Shown here: one piece after another, positions 1 through 11,540 of the stretch
Numbering within the stretch: position 1 is the stretch's first letter
Layout: each line of letters starts with the position of its first letter
Assembly (NCBI RefSeq): GCF_964204865.1
Contig: NC_135252.1
Location: 17,195,383-17,259,382 of the forward strand
Length of the DNA stretch: 64,000 bases
DNA from: Styela clava
Lineage: Eukaryota > Chordata > Ascidiacea > Stolidobranchia > Styelidae
Direction: 5' to 3'
Program-made: the position numbers and the translations under genes
Notes under the pieces: model-generated
What the model saw: only the letters and a program-made list of their open reading frames with translations
Database searches by the model: none
What the model was told of the DNA's origin: nothing

Positions 1-302
1 TTATATGACCGCTGGAGTAAAATTCCTTTACTTAGAAATCGGGTAATACCTATTTATCCCACATGAATGTGTTGAATATTCATAAAGTAATTGACATTTT
101 CTGAGAAATAACGCAATACAGTTTGCGAACGACGATCTTCCGATCACCTTTAAATTCCGTTAAATTCTTTTCTACGCTTATATTGGAACTGTCCATTCTT
201 TCCTCACCATTCATTCAATGTTTGGACTCTTGTCTAGTCTTACACACAAGTCGCACTCCCGCTTTTATACATATTAGTTCGTTTATAAAGTGTGCACAAA
301 TC

Positions 303-506
303 GGTACTCCCGTAGTATGTGTACCATGTTTGGGTTAGGTCATAATTTTATAGCTATTTTTTATTTCAGTTATATTACGAGTGCCTGTGTTAGCCAAGTG
401 AATATACCCCCTGTCCTTTATGCTTCAGTCCCTTTACACAACTTGATGTGAAGTAGGCGAACAAAATTAGTTACCTCTATATTGGTACACACACTTCTGA
501 AGCGCC
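303..506 (+). mobile_element. MITE family 1 copy (unit 1)
   Basis: The element has imperfect terminal inverted repeats (ggtactcccgtagtatgtg at the left, the complement of ggcgctcc-agaagtatgtg at the right). It recurs at 16930-17132, 32367-32569, 43958-44170 (reverse), 45501-45738 and 51435-51652. The last copy has perfect 8-bp target duplications, which defines the ends. In this array copy the target duplication has decayed. Confidence 0.75.
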
Positions 507-660
507 GAAAATCAATACCATAGCAATAATAAAGAACTAAATACTATTAGTAATACTTCAGTAAATACAAAGCAACTCCCCCACCCCAACCCCAACAGCC
601 CCCGGTTGAGAAATCACCTTGCTGTCGAAATTCCCAATCTCGTTTATATATGTTTTTTTC

Positions 661-848
661 GGTTCCATTACATTTGAACCCACGTACATTTGAACCCATG
701 ACAATTGCACCTGTATGCGATTGCACCTATGGAATTTTTTTTTGTTTTACGGATAGTTAAACCCATGGGTTTTAGCACCCGCATATAGATTGAACCCGTG
801 GATATACGCATGGGTTCAAATGTACATGGGTTCAAATGTACGGTCACC
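661..848. mobile_element. 188-bp inverted-repeat transposon, unit 1
   Basis: The element starts ggttccatt and ends cggtcacc, with imperfect terminal inverted repeats built around acatttgaaccca. It is flanked by 9-bp direct repeats (gtttttttc at 652-660 and 849-857). Unit 3 has a single copy of that 9-mer at 32715-32723 with no insert, an empty site that confirms both borders. No coding capacity. Confidence 0.85.
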
Positions 849-996
849 GTTTTTTTCCATCGTGGTTAGTTGTTTCATTCAAACGCATGGTGCAGTATTT
901 CGCATCGTTTATAGACCTACTCTAGGCGTCTACTACGCCTATCCATGACGTTATCATTACGTAAGTGATGTCATGTATTCTCTTCGTATTGTTAAG

Positions 997-3900
997 ATTG
1001 TCATTTGGCGATGGATTACTAAAAGGATCTGGATGTACCGGGAACGAAATTTTCATTCTTCCAACAATTGCATTTCTAATAATTGTTATCGTGATATGCT
1101 TCGGAGCCAGGCGCTGGAAACAACGGTAATAAACTTTATTTGGTAGTATTAGTAGTATGATGTGAATACCTACGGTAAGTAGAGATCAGAAGACGAAGTG
1201 CTACGACAGTCATCCAATTTTAATAATTCGTTACTAGCTGTCGTACCAAATGATTCTCGGTTCAATTCCAGAATTTTTTTCACCATGTTAAGAGAAATCG
1301 TCGCTGAGCATATGTCGGGTACTGGGACCGAGGCAAAGATTTAACAAAGAAGACTTTAGTTCATTCAATCGGACTATGAGTTGCCAAAGGTTCAGATTTA
1401 CAGCATTTTTAACCTTCGAAAATTATGACAACAACGGGGCATAATTGTTCGGGGTTTTATTTGCAGAATCAATCCAACTATGCCACGAAGAAATTACGCG
1501 GACATTATTTACCAGATTAAGTTATGGTTTAGATAAGAATCATAACAGTTGCCACACATTTCGAAAAAACATACCTTCTTATTATACTATCAGTTGGTGC
1601 TATCAGTTCGCGCAGGTGGATCCCTATTCTTAAAATGCAAGGATGCTTCAAGAATAAATATGACTATTCCATGTGATTTGAAAGTTTGGCTGCCTAACTA
1701 ACGCTGATATATTTCAGTAACGTTTTGTGTTATCGAGGTCAGATTTCCAGAATAGCTGAAATACGCTTATCTGAAAAAACGTTTGTGCTAGACGTATATT
1801 TGTGTTAGTGTGCAGCAGACCTTTAATCACACAGACTAGACTTTTTCATATTACTTGTAAACTTAATCTATGTTTATTTCATTTATTATAGCAACGAAAT
1901 GAGAAAAAGGTCTTCAATATTTGTCGTAGCATACGAGAATGACGAGGGAGCGAAACTTGGTACCGTAAAAAATATTTCAACTGTTTTCGAAAAATGGGAA
2001 GTGGATCGTAAAGATTTATTTCTGGGAGGTAATTAGTATTACCCTGTAATTAATGATTCCGTATTTAGGTTTTATTACCTTTTAACAAAGTACAAAATCC
2101 ACGATTAATTTGGACTTTATTTTACGAGTCATGCTTTTAGGGAAGTCATGCATTGTTTCTTAATACTATATTGTATAGAATATTTTACAACTATACATTA
2201 GAGCTTGGGATATGGAAATACGGAAACCACTGTTGTCACATAGGTAGCCGTGACCTAAGGCCAGACCTGAAATGACGCCTTTAAAAAGAGAATACATGTA
2301 AAACTACTTAAATTACCATAAAGGACCAAAAGTGTTTCAAATGGCCAACCTGCATTTGACTGTTTTTGTTATATTTACAACCATTTAATCTGATTTTCAA
2401 AATAAATCGGTAATATGTGTACGACGTATACTGACGAATGTGCACGAAAATTCCGATGTTGTCAATACGCAAAATTTCCTTTGAATGTCTACTTGAGATT
2501 GCTAGAGTTCTTACGTCAATTTTTCAAGCAGTTTATTGCACTTGTAGTTTATTCAATGTTATTAAAGTTTCAATTTTAGCTTTTTTTTTAATATTATTCA
2601 CAGTTGAAATTTTTGTACATATTTTAATTTTTTTTCAACGGTATAAAATAAAGACGATATTTTTCTAGACGTTTTAGGAAGAGGGAAATTTGCTGTTGTA
2701 AATAAAGGAATTCTAATAACTAGCAAAGATGGCGTCATGAAACACATCGATGTTGCAGTGAAAACGCCTTCGGGTTTGTCATTATTAGATTTATTCTTAT
2801 AGGGTTTTGGGTATATCGAGCTCCCTAATTTGTTTTGTACGCCTTTCGTTTAGTGCAGAGCCCTGTACAAACTGCCACTGATATCTAACGATATGTAAGG
2901 TATTATCATTTATTTGGAAAACCGGTATCTGTCCGGTTCGGCACTGCCTACATAATTTATTACACATGGATGAGGTTGAGACTTGGGATTTGAACCCGGA
3001 TGTGTAATATGCGATGCCAACTTAATTTGTCGAACTCTTTAACCGTTAGTCCTTGAGCCGTCAGAACGGCTAACAAGGAATTGTCGGTGAAACATCTAAG
3101 CAAAAATCTGAGCAGTGATATTTGAATTTTTTTTGCATATTAAATGAGGAAGTGATCTCACTTTCTTGAGAATCCTGTAATTACATTCAACTGAACCAAC
3201 ACGATTTGTTTTGTAGATTATAGTTTCGGAATTGTCGTTGAAAATTTGAGATTGAATGTGATCTAATAACCATTTTTTATCAATCCAATTCCAAAGCGAC
3301 GATCAATTACTTTTCTATGGTCGATATGGCAGTCATTTAGCAAAGATTACTTCTAACTGCTACTTACTGATTACTTTTAACTGCTAGTTTACTATTTTGA
3401 AGCATTTTAATCGTGTATTCAGACGGAAGACCAGATGATGAGTTTCTCAGTGAAATGCATCTTCTTATGTCTACGGAGAAGCATAAAAACATTGTCAGTG
3501 TAATTGCGTGTTGTACTGCGGATTCTCCTATTTTGCTGATAACTGAGTACTTAATGTACGGTGATTTGCGCAACTTCCTTTTGGAAGCAAGAGAGGTATG
3601 ATACAGTTGCTCCCATTTTTCGTATACATTTCGTATATATCATATACAACCTGCTCAAGTCTGCGACTCCCGGTCATCTGTTTATTTGCCTAGTTTTGTA
3701 ATAGAGCTGCTGCTTTGTATTTTTACAGTAGCATGGACTATACCCAATTGCTTGTGGGTTATGACATCCTCCACTATTTAAGTCATTGTATTTTTAACGA
3801 TCAATTCGCTAAATATTCCCGCAGTCGACCTGAGTAGTTAACCGAACAAGAGACTCAGAATATTTACAAAATATCCCACCTTCAGAGGCTTCAAAAATTA

Positions 3901-6900
3901 TGCCACACACTTTTATGAAAATCCCATGCCACATATATGAGGTGGGATTCATGTTAGGTTTTAGGTTAGCATAGATATAATACTTCGGCTAAAAGGTTAG
4001 AGTAAGAATAATATGAAGTTGATAAAATTGGCAGAAGTGTAGAAAAGCGAGATACCCCTTTTTTGAGACTCGCTAAATTAAACGAAAATGCGGATGCTAT
4101 GTATGCACATATGTGTAACAATTCTAACCTTTGATTATTTAACATTAATTCAGGATAAAAACTGGAAACGGGATGACACATATCTATTGACCGATTCGGA
4201 TATTTGTAGAATTTGTAAACAAATTGCTGATGGAATGCAACATCTAGCTCATAATAGAATAATACATGGAGACCTAGCTGCAAGGAACGTACTTGTTGGA
4301 AAGGTTTGTTATATGTTTGTCGTATAAAAGTTCAGTGGAGCCAGTCATCGTTAGATTTTAGCAATAATTACACCTTCTCACCAGTGGTGAGATTCAACCT
4401 TTTTGTCAGCCGGTTTCATCACAAAAGTCATAGTTTTTCAGCCGGTTCTGTTACAAACAGAACATTGACAGTACTAGTAATTTTAACCGGTTCGCTGATC
4501 TCATAAATTCCGTGTGACGGTTCTATAGAACCGGTGCGAACCGGCTGAATTCCACCACTGCTCCTAACTACGTAGATATATCAGGTTTTCTAATTTTAAG
4601 TATTGAAGTAGCGTTTTATGGCGCCAGTTATGATATTTTTGATTTTCAGTAACTTCCTAACAATTTTGGAAGTTTTCAGAATCAAATTGATACTCTCATA
4701 GAAAAACTATAGCAATTGCTCGATTGTTTTGTGGTCAACTGCAGATTCACGATAATCGCCTCTTTCGCACATATGAATGACCGCTTACACATAGTGCGAT
4801 TTTAGGTCCAATACCGAACAAATAAAACACCAATACCAACGTACAAAGCTTTATTTAATTGATGTTTTTATTCGAATTTTTTTATGAGGCGGTTTCATAC
4901 TTCCACTCTGTACCATGATAACGTAGTGAGGTACAATTATGAAAAATCTAGAATCTTTCTGTTTCAGCATTGCCCTCCCAATTTATTTTGGTGAGTGTGG
5001 CAAGCACAGTAATTGAATCCGACATTTTTAGCTGCTATGTCAACATATTAACTACCCTCGCGTCCACATATGCCACAAAACTAGGATTTTTTATATATTT
5101 TTCTGTCTTAAAAATATGCATTCACAATAAAACAGGATCTTGTCTGCAAAATATCAGACTTTGGTTTGGCGAACGATGTTTATAGATACGGAGAAATAAG
5201 AAACGCGATGGAAAGAAATGTTCCTTTCAAATGGACGAGTCCGGAAAGAATGGAACGTGGAAAAGTACCTATTACTTGGCGAAGCGACGTGTGAGAGACC
5301 TTAATACACTCAAAGTTTAGTTATTTCCATTGTATTCATTCCAAACATTTGCATTTTTTGTGGCCACTCAAGTAATTCATTAACTCGAATCGGGCTAGAC
5401 CTAAGTCACCATTCATCAACTAAACTAACCGTCAGTGATTGACTCAACACAAGACCCAGCCTGTGACTTCAAGGGATACCGGGAATCACTCACGCATATT
5501 AACCTAGATTAACACGATTCGGAATATTTGATCGTTTCGATTTCATGCGAGCAAATCCGTTTTCCAGACATTTCAATCCTGTCCAAAAAAATTGTTCAAA
5601 TCAAGATTCAAATATCTATATTCAAAATGAGGAAAATCACTAAAAGGTAGAATTGCCCGCGACTACGAGCCTGTATTGCAATACCAACATTTGGGATTTG
5701 AGAATACTTAACGAGATCTGAGCTCAATTGCCATTAAAAAACAGCCTATTTAATTTTCTACCAGATGGTCTTTCGGAATCGTCATGTATGAAGCAATCAC
5801 TCTCGGTTCTTCTCCATTTCCGAATATTACTTCGACAGATGATTTGTATTTGAGGCTTAAAACAGGATACAGGATGGGTCGCCCTATGAGCTGCAGTAAA
5901 GAGTTGTAAGTCTCTGTATTCCTCAGTTTGTGATGGGCTTTTGGGGTCAGTTATGTCATTTAGTTATTAAAGTTCCAACATTTCATAAAGTCAGTTTGAA
6001 CTCCACCACGACACAAATAAATGACAACCCACAACAATTCAGAAAAGTTGCCAAAATTTCAAACGAGGTTCAAGCATGCGGTATAATACAACCACTTGAA
6101 AAATCGGCATAAGAGCATTTTGCTGTAAAACAAGTATTTGCAATAAAACAGTTAGATTTTTGAAGTACTTTTTTATTTAAAAAATATTAATTATATAAGA
6201 GCATACCCTAACCCAGGCCTGGGCAAGTTGCGGCCCGCGGCAACGTTTTATCCGGCCCGTGAGCAAGTTTCTAGATTTAGACGTTATATAATAACATTCG
6301 ACTAAATTTCCTTTAAAACGACGATTGTTTTCGTCATCTCGAGGTGTTATTTAGAACGTAAACACCTTTACGTCGGCGATTAGTCTCTTCAAGTCACAAA
6401 TTTTCCTCAACATATACATGTCTTGTATACGGAACTGTGCAACCATTGAAAAAAACGAGTTATCATCGGCGACGAGATGCTAAAGATAAATAAAGGAGTG
6501 AATCTGCAAGCAACCCAAATCTAGATTTGGAGAGGCAATATAAAATACTAAAAAATGAACAGAAACAAGTTATGATCAAACGGCTCGCAACAGATTAAAA
6601 ACGCTTTTGTGAAAATGGAAACTAAAAATTGTCTGGTGCCCACGGCGAACATCTTAATTGCATAGCCTTCGTGGGCGCGATGTAGCCTACCTTTTGATCA
6701 ATTCTAAAACTACCGACGGGGCATGATTTATCGTACGTATTTAAATGTGTAATAAAATACAATAAAAACACGCAATTGACTCTACTTAGTCCGGCCCGCC
6801 ACTGCATTTTGAATAATTATTCAAAGTGGCCCGATACCAAAAATAATTGCCCAGCCCTGCCCTAACAACTTAACTGTTTTTATCACAAATAATTGTTTTA

Positions 6901-7256
6901 CAGCAAAATGCTCCCGCGGCAATTTTTTATGCTATCACAAATACATGTTTTACAGCAAAATGCTCTTGCGGCGATTCTTCATGCTATCACAAATACGTGT
7001 TTTACTGCAAAATGCTCTTGTGGCGAAATTTCCTACAAAGAAATTTCCGGACACGACTGTGGACACCTATCCCGTCACAAGTTTTATATATGGCACTTAC
7101 TATTATTTAACGATAAATTCTTGTTTCAGTTACGAAATTATGAAAAGTTGTTGGCAATGGATTCCTTCAAATCGTCCTTCGTTCAAAACACTTTCGGATA
7201 TGCTGAAAAGAAATCAGAATATTCCTGGAACATACGTCAATATTCAATGTGAATAA
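997..7256 (+). CDS. Receptor tyrosine kinase gene A, 3' part (5' exons outside window)
   Basis: Eight exons are visible by GT/AG sites and continuous phase: 997-1125, 1892-2028, 2669-2773, 3423-3595, 4154-4303, 5136-5290, 5765-5905, 7130-7256. They encode the end of an EGF-like region, a hydrophobic span followed by Arg-Arg-Trp-Lys, a juxtamembrane segment, and a complete tyrosine kinase domain: glycine loop GRGKFA, VAVK lysine, alpha-C FLSE glutamate, catalytic loop HGDLAARN, DFG, a SPE motif and SDVWSFG. The C-terminus contains YVNI, which fits the Grb2-type pYxN consensus. The canonical HRD arginine is Gly. Gene B shows which ectodomain exons lie upstream of the window. Kinase exons are nearly identical to genes B and C. 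It acts at the plasma membrane; ligand and orthologue are unknown. Confidence 0.9.
2860..3080 (-). mobile_element. tRNA-derived SINE (unit 1)
   Basis: On the minus strand a B box (ggttcaaatcc, at about 2987-2998) lies downstream of an A-box-like stretch (ggctcaaggactaacgg, at about 3043-3060), the layout of a tRNA-type pol III promoter. The tail shares aacctcatccagggtgtaa with the SINE at 44210-44350 (best seen in the unit 3 copy). Outer borders are approximate. It lies in the intron after the glycine-loop exon of gene A. Unit 2 has lost the promoter part. Confidence 0.65.
4382..4560. mobile_element. hAT-type MITE, 179 bp (unit 1)
   Basis: The ends are cagtggtgagattcaac and the complement of cagtggtggaattcagcc, typical hAT-like termini rich in accggtt motifs. 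The flanking 8-mers (cttctcac and ctcctaac) match at 6 of 8 bases. Present at the same intron position in units 2 (20828-21006) and 3 (36556-36734). Confidence 0.75.
6214..6859. mobile_element. Non-autonomous hAT element, 646 bp (unit 1)
   Basis: The termini caggcctgggcaa and ttgcccagccctg form an inverted repeat, followed inward by ggcccg-rich sequence typical of hAT ends. Target duplications are ccctaacc (6206-6213) and ccctaaca (6860-6867), 7 of 8 matching. No transposase frame survives. It sits inside a larger inverted-repeat structure (6113-7027). Copies: 22661-23306 and 38371-39015. Confidence 0.85.
6882..7027 (+). repeat. 52-bp tandem repeat, about 2.8 copies
   Basis: The block beginning atcacaaata recurs at 6882, 6934 and 6986, a spacing of exactly 52 bp, each with ttttac-gcaaaatgctc. 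The reverse complement of its core (ttttgctgtaaaacaagtat) occurs at about 6119-6138 on the other side of the hAT insertion, so it is one arm of a fold-back structure. Equivalent repeats are at about 23329-23474 and 39038-39183. Confidence 0.8.
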
Positions 7257-7266
7257 AAATATGTGA

Positions 7267-7272
7267 AATAAA
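7267..7272 (+). promoter_or_regulatory. Polyadenylation signal of gene A
   Basis: AATAAA lies 10 bases after the stop codon at 7254-7256. A second AATAAA overlaps the stop itself. The same arrangement follows genes B (23714-23719) and C (39423-39428). Confidence 0.55.
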
Positions 7273-8024
7273 GATCTGGTGGAACTTAGTAAATAAGGAT
7301 CTACTCGGACAAAAAATTCAAATATAACAAGCAAAAATATTGATTTTTTGTCACTGTATTTTTGAGTGTGGTATATATATGCAGTGATGAGCAGGAAAAA
7401 TCGTAACAACCATAACGTAACTAATTCGTGAAAATATATTATATTTACAGTCCACGGACGCTTTCCCCGAGTTGTGTTTTTCCTTAAAAAATGACATATT
7501 TTCATAAAGTTCATCGCCATGTAACATTTGAAACTTATCCAGCAGACCAGACACTTATTTTAATCAGACAGATTTTCAGGCGCGATTGTGAATATTGTCT
7601 TGTTTATTTATTTTTGGGTTTCGATAATATTTCCAAAATACTAGTATAAATAAAATGAATTGCCAGAATATACGACGCTAAAATCTGTTGTCATTACTTT
7701 ATAACATCTGTTTGATTAATTTTGAATAAAATGGTGTTTTTGAAGCGCTCAACCTGCCGGTACTTGAAAACCCTTTTCAAAATAAGCGTGGAAAATATCA
7801 TAATGATTAGATATAGACGTTTTCCCTATCTTTGTCCCCAGAAAATTCCTCCTCATACTTCACTTTTGCACACAATTTTACGCCTGTTTTGAGAGTGTTG
7901 TGGAATGTTAGCTTTTTTAAACTGGTTTACATGTTTGAAACCAAAATTTATGTTAGAGTTATTCGTAACAAATACTGATAGCTAATTTATCCCAGTCTTA
8001 TCTATCTCATAGTCTGCGAGCCTT
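7273..8024 (+). other. Intergenic, downstream of gene A
   Basis: No exon is supported. At 7384-7420 a fragment resembles one end of the hAT MITE at 54736-55026 (cagtgatgagc-ggaaaaatcg). Otherwise AT-rich, with a counterpart in each unit. Confidence 0.5.
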
Positions 8025-8357
8025 TGTAGCGAATGTGCATTGTGTAACTATGGATTATAATGTATTTAACCCTTTCATATTAATAGCATGTAATATTCCA
8101 CAAAATAGGCCGCATTATGTTTCGCAACAGCGATAATGCATTCGCTCCATGTATTGCCTTTCTCGTTTCGACCACTATCGTTTCCGGTTTGCCGAGAATG
8201 CTCTATAATATTGTGTTTTGTTTCACTCGATATATGACTTGTGATCTGACCGTAATCTTACTGCATTAAGAATTAAGTGTGTACAATTTTATCTGTATTT
8301 GGAATTTGGATCGTGCATCTTTTTTTTAAATAATATACAACAATTCGACAATCAATA
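8025..8357 (+). mobile_element. LTR copy 1 of a retroelement remnant (unit 1)
   Basis: A 333-bp block beginning tgtagcgaatgtgcattg is repeated almost exactly at 8490-8818. The downstream copy starts TG, ends CA and is preceded by a purine-rich tract, the organisation of long terminal repeats. Only 132 bp separates the copies, so all coding sequence is gone. I see no target-site duplication or clear primer-binding site. Confidence 0.6.
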
Positions 8358-8474
8358 TCGCGATCTTAACTTCAACTTTAACCTTCAATCACATGACACG
8401 AAAACTTCACTCTCCCCTAGCTGATTTAAGCCAATGCTCACCCAAAGGTGCGTTACCAAGTTAATTTTTTTACT

Positions 8475-8489
8475 GTCGAGGGGGAATTG
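8475..8489 (+). other. Putative polypurine tract
   Basis: gtcgagggggaattg directly precedes the TG of the downstream LTR, as a plus-strand primer would in an LTR retrotransposon. Found only in unit 1, between the two LTR copies. Confidence 0.5.
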
Positions 8490-8818
8490 TGTAGCGAATG
8501 TGCATTGTGTAACTATGGATTATAATGTATTTAACCCTTTCATATTAATAGCATGTAATATTTCACAAAATAGGCCGCATTATGTTTCGCAACAGCGATA
8601 ATGCATTCGCTCCATGTATTGCCTTTCTCGTTTCGACCACTATCGTTTCCGGTTTGCCGAGAATGCTCTATAATATTGTGTTTTGTTTCACTCGATATAT
8701 GACTTGTGATCTGACCGTAATCTTACTGCATTAAGAATTAAGTGTGTACAATTTTATCTGTATTTGGAATTTGGATCGTGCATCTTTTCAATAATATACA
8801 ACAATTCGACAATCAACA
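8490..8818 (+). mobile_element. LTR copy 2 of a retroelement remnant (unit 1)
   Basis: 329-bp near-identical repeat of 8025-8357. Units 2 and 3 have only one copy each at this place. Confidence 0.6.
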
Positions 8819-9130
8819 TCGTGTGCTTATTATCACCTGAGGGAATCCAGATTGGAGTCACATTCCATAACACGTGAAATTAATGGGAATCGAACTTTGA
8901 ATATTAGGGTGAACAGTCTTTATCCCTAAGACCGCATCTTGTCTCCCTATACCTTATTTATGATCACTACAACTGAAGTAAAGATTCCGTGGGGAAATAC
9001 GAAAACGAGACAATGTTTACAACCTTACTTGAATATCTGTCTGATTGACAAAAGTGTCCAAGCGTCTGCAGAAATTGTAACCATGTCTCCCTCAACCTCT
9101 CTATCTATGACGCGTTGCCTATCTACACAA

Positions 9131-9759
9131 CCTTCCTATCCTCGACCTACTACCCCATCTCTTCCAACCTTCCTATCCTCGACCTACTACCCCATTTCTT
9201 CCAACCTTCCTATCCTCGACCTACTACCCCATCTCTTCCAACCTTCCTATCCTCGACCTACTACCCCATCTCTTCCAACCTTCCTATCCTCGACCTACTA
9301 CCCCATTTCTTCCAACCTTCCTATCCTCGACCTACTACCCCATCTCTTCCAACCTTCCTATCCTCGACCTACTACCCCATCTCTTCCAACCTTCCTATCC
9401 TCGACCTACTACCCCATTTCTTCCAACCTTCCTATCCTCGACCTACTACCCCATCTCTTCCAACCTTCCTATCCTCGACCTACTACCCCATTTCTTCCAA
9501 CCTTCCTATCCTCGACCTACTACCCCATCTCTTCCAACCTTCCTATCCTCGACCTACTACCCCATCTCTTCCAACCTTCCTATCCTCGACCTACTACCCC
9601 ATTTCTTCCAACCTTCCTATCCTCGACCTACTACCCCATCTCTTCCAACCTTCCTATCCTCGACCTACTACCCCATCTCTTCCAACCTTCCTATCCTCGA
9701 CCTACTACCCCATTTCTTCCAACCTTCCTATCCTCGACCTACTACCCCATCTCTTCCAA
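9131..9759 (+). repeat. 37-bp minisatellite, 17 copies (unit 1)
   Basis: The unit begins ccttcctatcctcgaccta and ends with cttccaa; seventeen copies fill 629 bp exactly. One variable base (ccccatctc or ccccatttc) marks copies 2, 5, 8, 10, 13 and 16, so the array is mostly built of 3-copy (111-bp) higher-order units with one 2-copy interruption. A degenerate copy follows at 9760. Unit 2 has two copies (25117-25189, the second 36 bp) and unit 3 has one (40888-40924). Confidence 0.95.
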
Positions 9760-9840
9760 CCTTCCTATCCTAGGCCCACTGCCTATCTACCTCAACCTTC
9801 CTATCTTAGACCCACCGCCGTACACTACCCCCTATTACCC

Positions 9841-10222
9841 CATGATAAACGTGGGTAAATTGGAAAATGAATTACGATGTATATACACCAATCAAACTTT
9901 TTTGAACATCACATCAACTTGCGCGCTCTATGGGTTCCTCATAGATCACACTCTAGTAACTACCTTTGCGGCGTCTGCAAAATTTCTGGACATCATTTTG
10001 ACGACGCCTATTTCTTCCGCCGACGCAGAGCAAACATTCAGCACGCTGAAGCGTATTAAAACGTATCTCAGAAACACAATGAAGCAAGATAGATTAAATT
10101 CCTTGACTGTTGTATCCATTCACAGAGACGTTATTTCTGGGATGCATGACTTTAATCAGCGCGTTATTGAGCATTTTGCTTTCAAGAAACCGCGGCGTGT
10201 TGCATATATGTTTAGGCAGTAG
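9841..10222 (+). pseudogene. hAT transposase C-terminal dimerisation region (unit 1)
   Basis: The frame after the minisatellite encodes a segment containing TPISSADAEQTFSTLKRIKT and NSLTVVSIHRD, the signature of the C-terminal dimerisation domain of hAT transposases of the ZMYM1/SCAND3-like group. The catalytic and BED-finger parts are missing. The frame stays open through the whole minisatellite from about 8939, but that looks like chance openness of a 37-bp repeat rather than a real fusion. A hAT-like terminus (cgcgccgccactg) at about 10624-10636 may be its 3' end. The unit 2 copy is 25273-25643; the unit 3 copy is cut at 40999. Confidence 0.8.
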
Positions 10223-10636
10223 AAGTCTAGCAGCATATATATCTATGAGTGAGCGACGCATGTCCTTATCTTTGCATTACCTTTCCTTTCTTCATAGTAA
10301 CGTTTTAAACCTTATTTTAGGTTTTGTCTGCTTTCCCGAAGTTTCTGTTAATATGTCATTGTATTTATCTGGGTAAATATTGCCTTTCCTTTTGAAAGAG
10401 GTTTCAAAATAAACTATGTCTATATTTATTAATCCCTTGACTTGGACCGGTTTTAAAGACACTTTCTTATCGTAAAAAATTGTCGCTTTTGCCGATTGGT
10501 TGTTACCGATGGAATGGTTTTTATACTCATAAAATGATGGGAGAACTTACAGCGCTCATCCTGTCCCCGTAGATGGGGGTGACTTGGTCCCGCAGTAGCT
10601 TGCCCCGGTTGTCAAAATGACCACGCGCCGCCACTG

Positions 10637-11540
10637 TGAAATACTGTTATTGGCGGGGAGTGCCATATGGTTTTGTCGATTTATATAACTAAAATATATT
10701 ATTAGAAATAGATAATTATTAGAGATTATTTACGAGATGCATAAATCGTAGACGAACGGGGGGATTCAGGAACATAATCTTTATTTAAACCATGCTGGTC
10801 TGTCGAGTGCGCGAAGATCAACACCACTTTTGATTTCCATATGTCTAGGTCAATTCTGGTACTTTTATTCTCCCGTTTATCATAGTTTGTTAGCTGAACA
10901 CGTCCCTAATCGAAGGCCATGCTCTTCTTACTACACATATTTATTAAATAAATGCAAATGTAGTACAGTTGCGTTATTTCGCTGAAAGTCAGTGTGCACA
11001 AATGTTCATGGGTGCAAATATCCCAGCATGCAAATGCCGTAGGGTTCGATCGATATGCGGAGCCTACAGTCTTCCGTCCATTAATACCTTCAGGTGGTTG
11101 CTAGCTACCCCTCAGGTGGTTGCTAGCTACCCCACTTTTGGCCAAAGAATGTGTATTAAAGATCGTAATTTTTCTTTCGAAATTGTCAATACTCAATTCA
11201 TCTTTCAGTTCCTAATAGCTGACCACAAAAGACGATGTGGTTACATATAATTCAATTGGGCGTTTATTATGTCACTTATGGATAGATTAAATAATAATTA
11301 ATTGATGTCAGTGACATAAACAGGAATCAGTCCTCGACGTGGACAATATTTTCTTGCGCATTTCGAAACATTTTTTTCTATCATGAATAATATAAATGCT
11401 AATGCGTTTTAGTTAACCTAATTAGCTGAAAAGAATAGATGGAATGAGTTGTTCCATTGATTTCATAAGACGATCTGATGAATTTTGGTTTGCAGTATTA
11501 CTTCTTAGTATTCATTATTTTAGGAAGGTAACTCTAAAAA
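10637..11540 (+). other. 5' flanking region of gene B
   Basis: No exon is supported. A 22-bp direct duplication (caggtggttgctagctaccc) lies at about 11091-11134. The region up to the start codon at 11541 should contain the gene B promoter, but I see no defined core element. The gene C equivalent is 26065-26968, nearly identical. Confidence 0.5.

Noticed and set aside
2860..3080. A functional tRNA gene
   Set aside because: A and B boxes are present but the flanks do not form acceptor and anticodon stems; a SINE is the better reading.
6893..7256. Two overlapping frames starting inside the 52-bp repeats and running into the last kinase exon
   Set aside because: The 5' part is repeat and intron sequence; an acceptor (cag at 7127-7129) gives the phase required by the preceding exon, so coding begins at 7130.
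8939..10222. A 427-residue open frame joining the minisatellite to the hAT domain as one protein
   Set aside because: The minisatellite keeps more than one frame open by its 37-bp period, the copy number and frame differ in unit 2, and unit 3 lacks the transposase part. It has no real start context.
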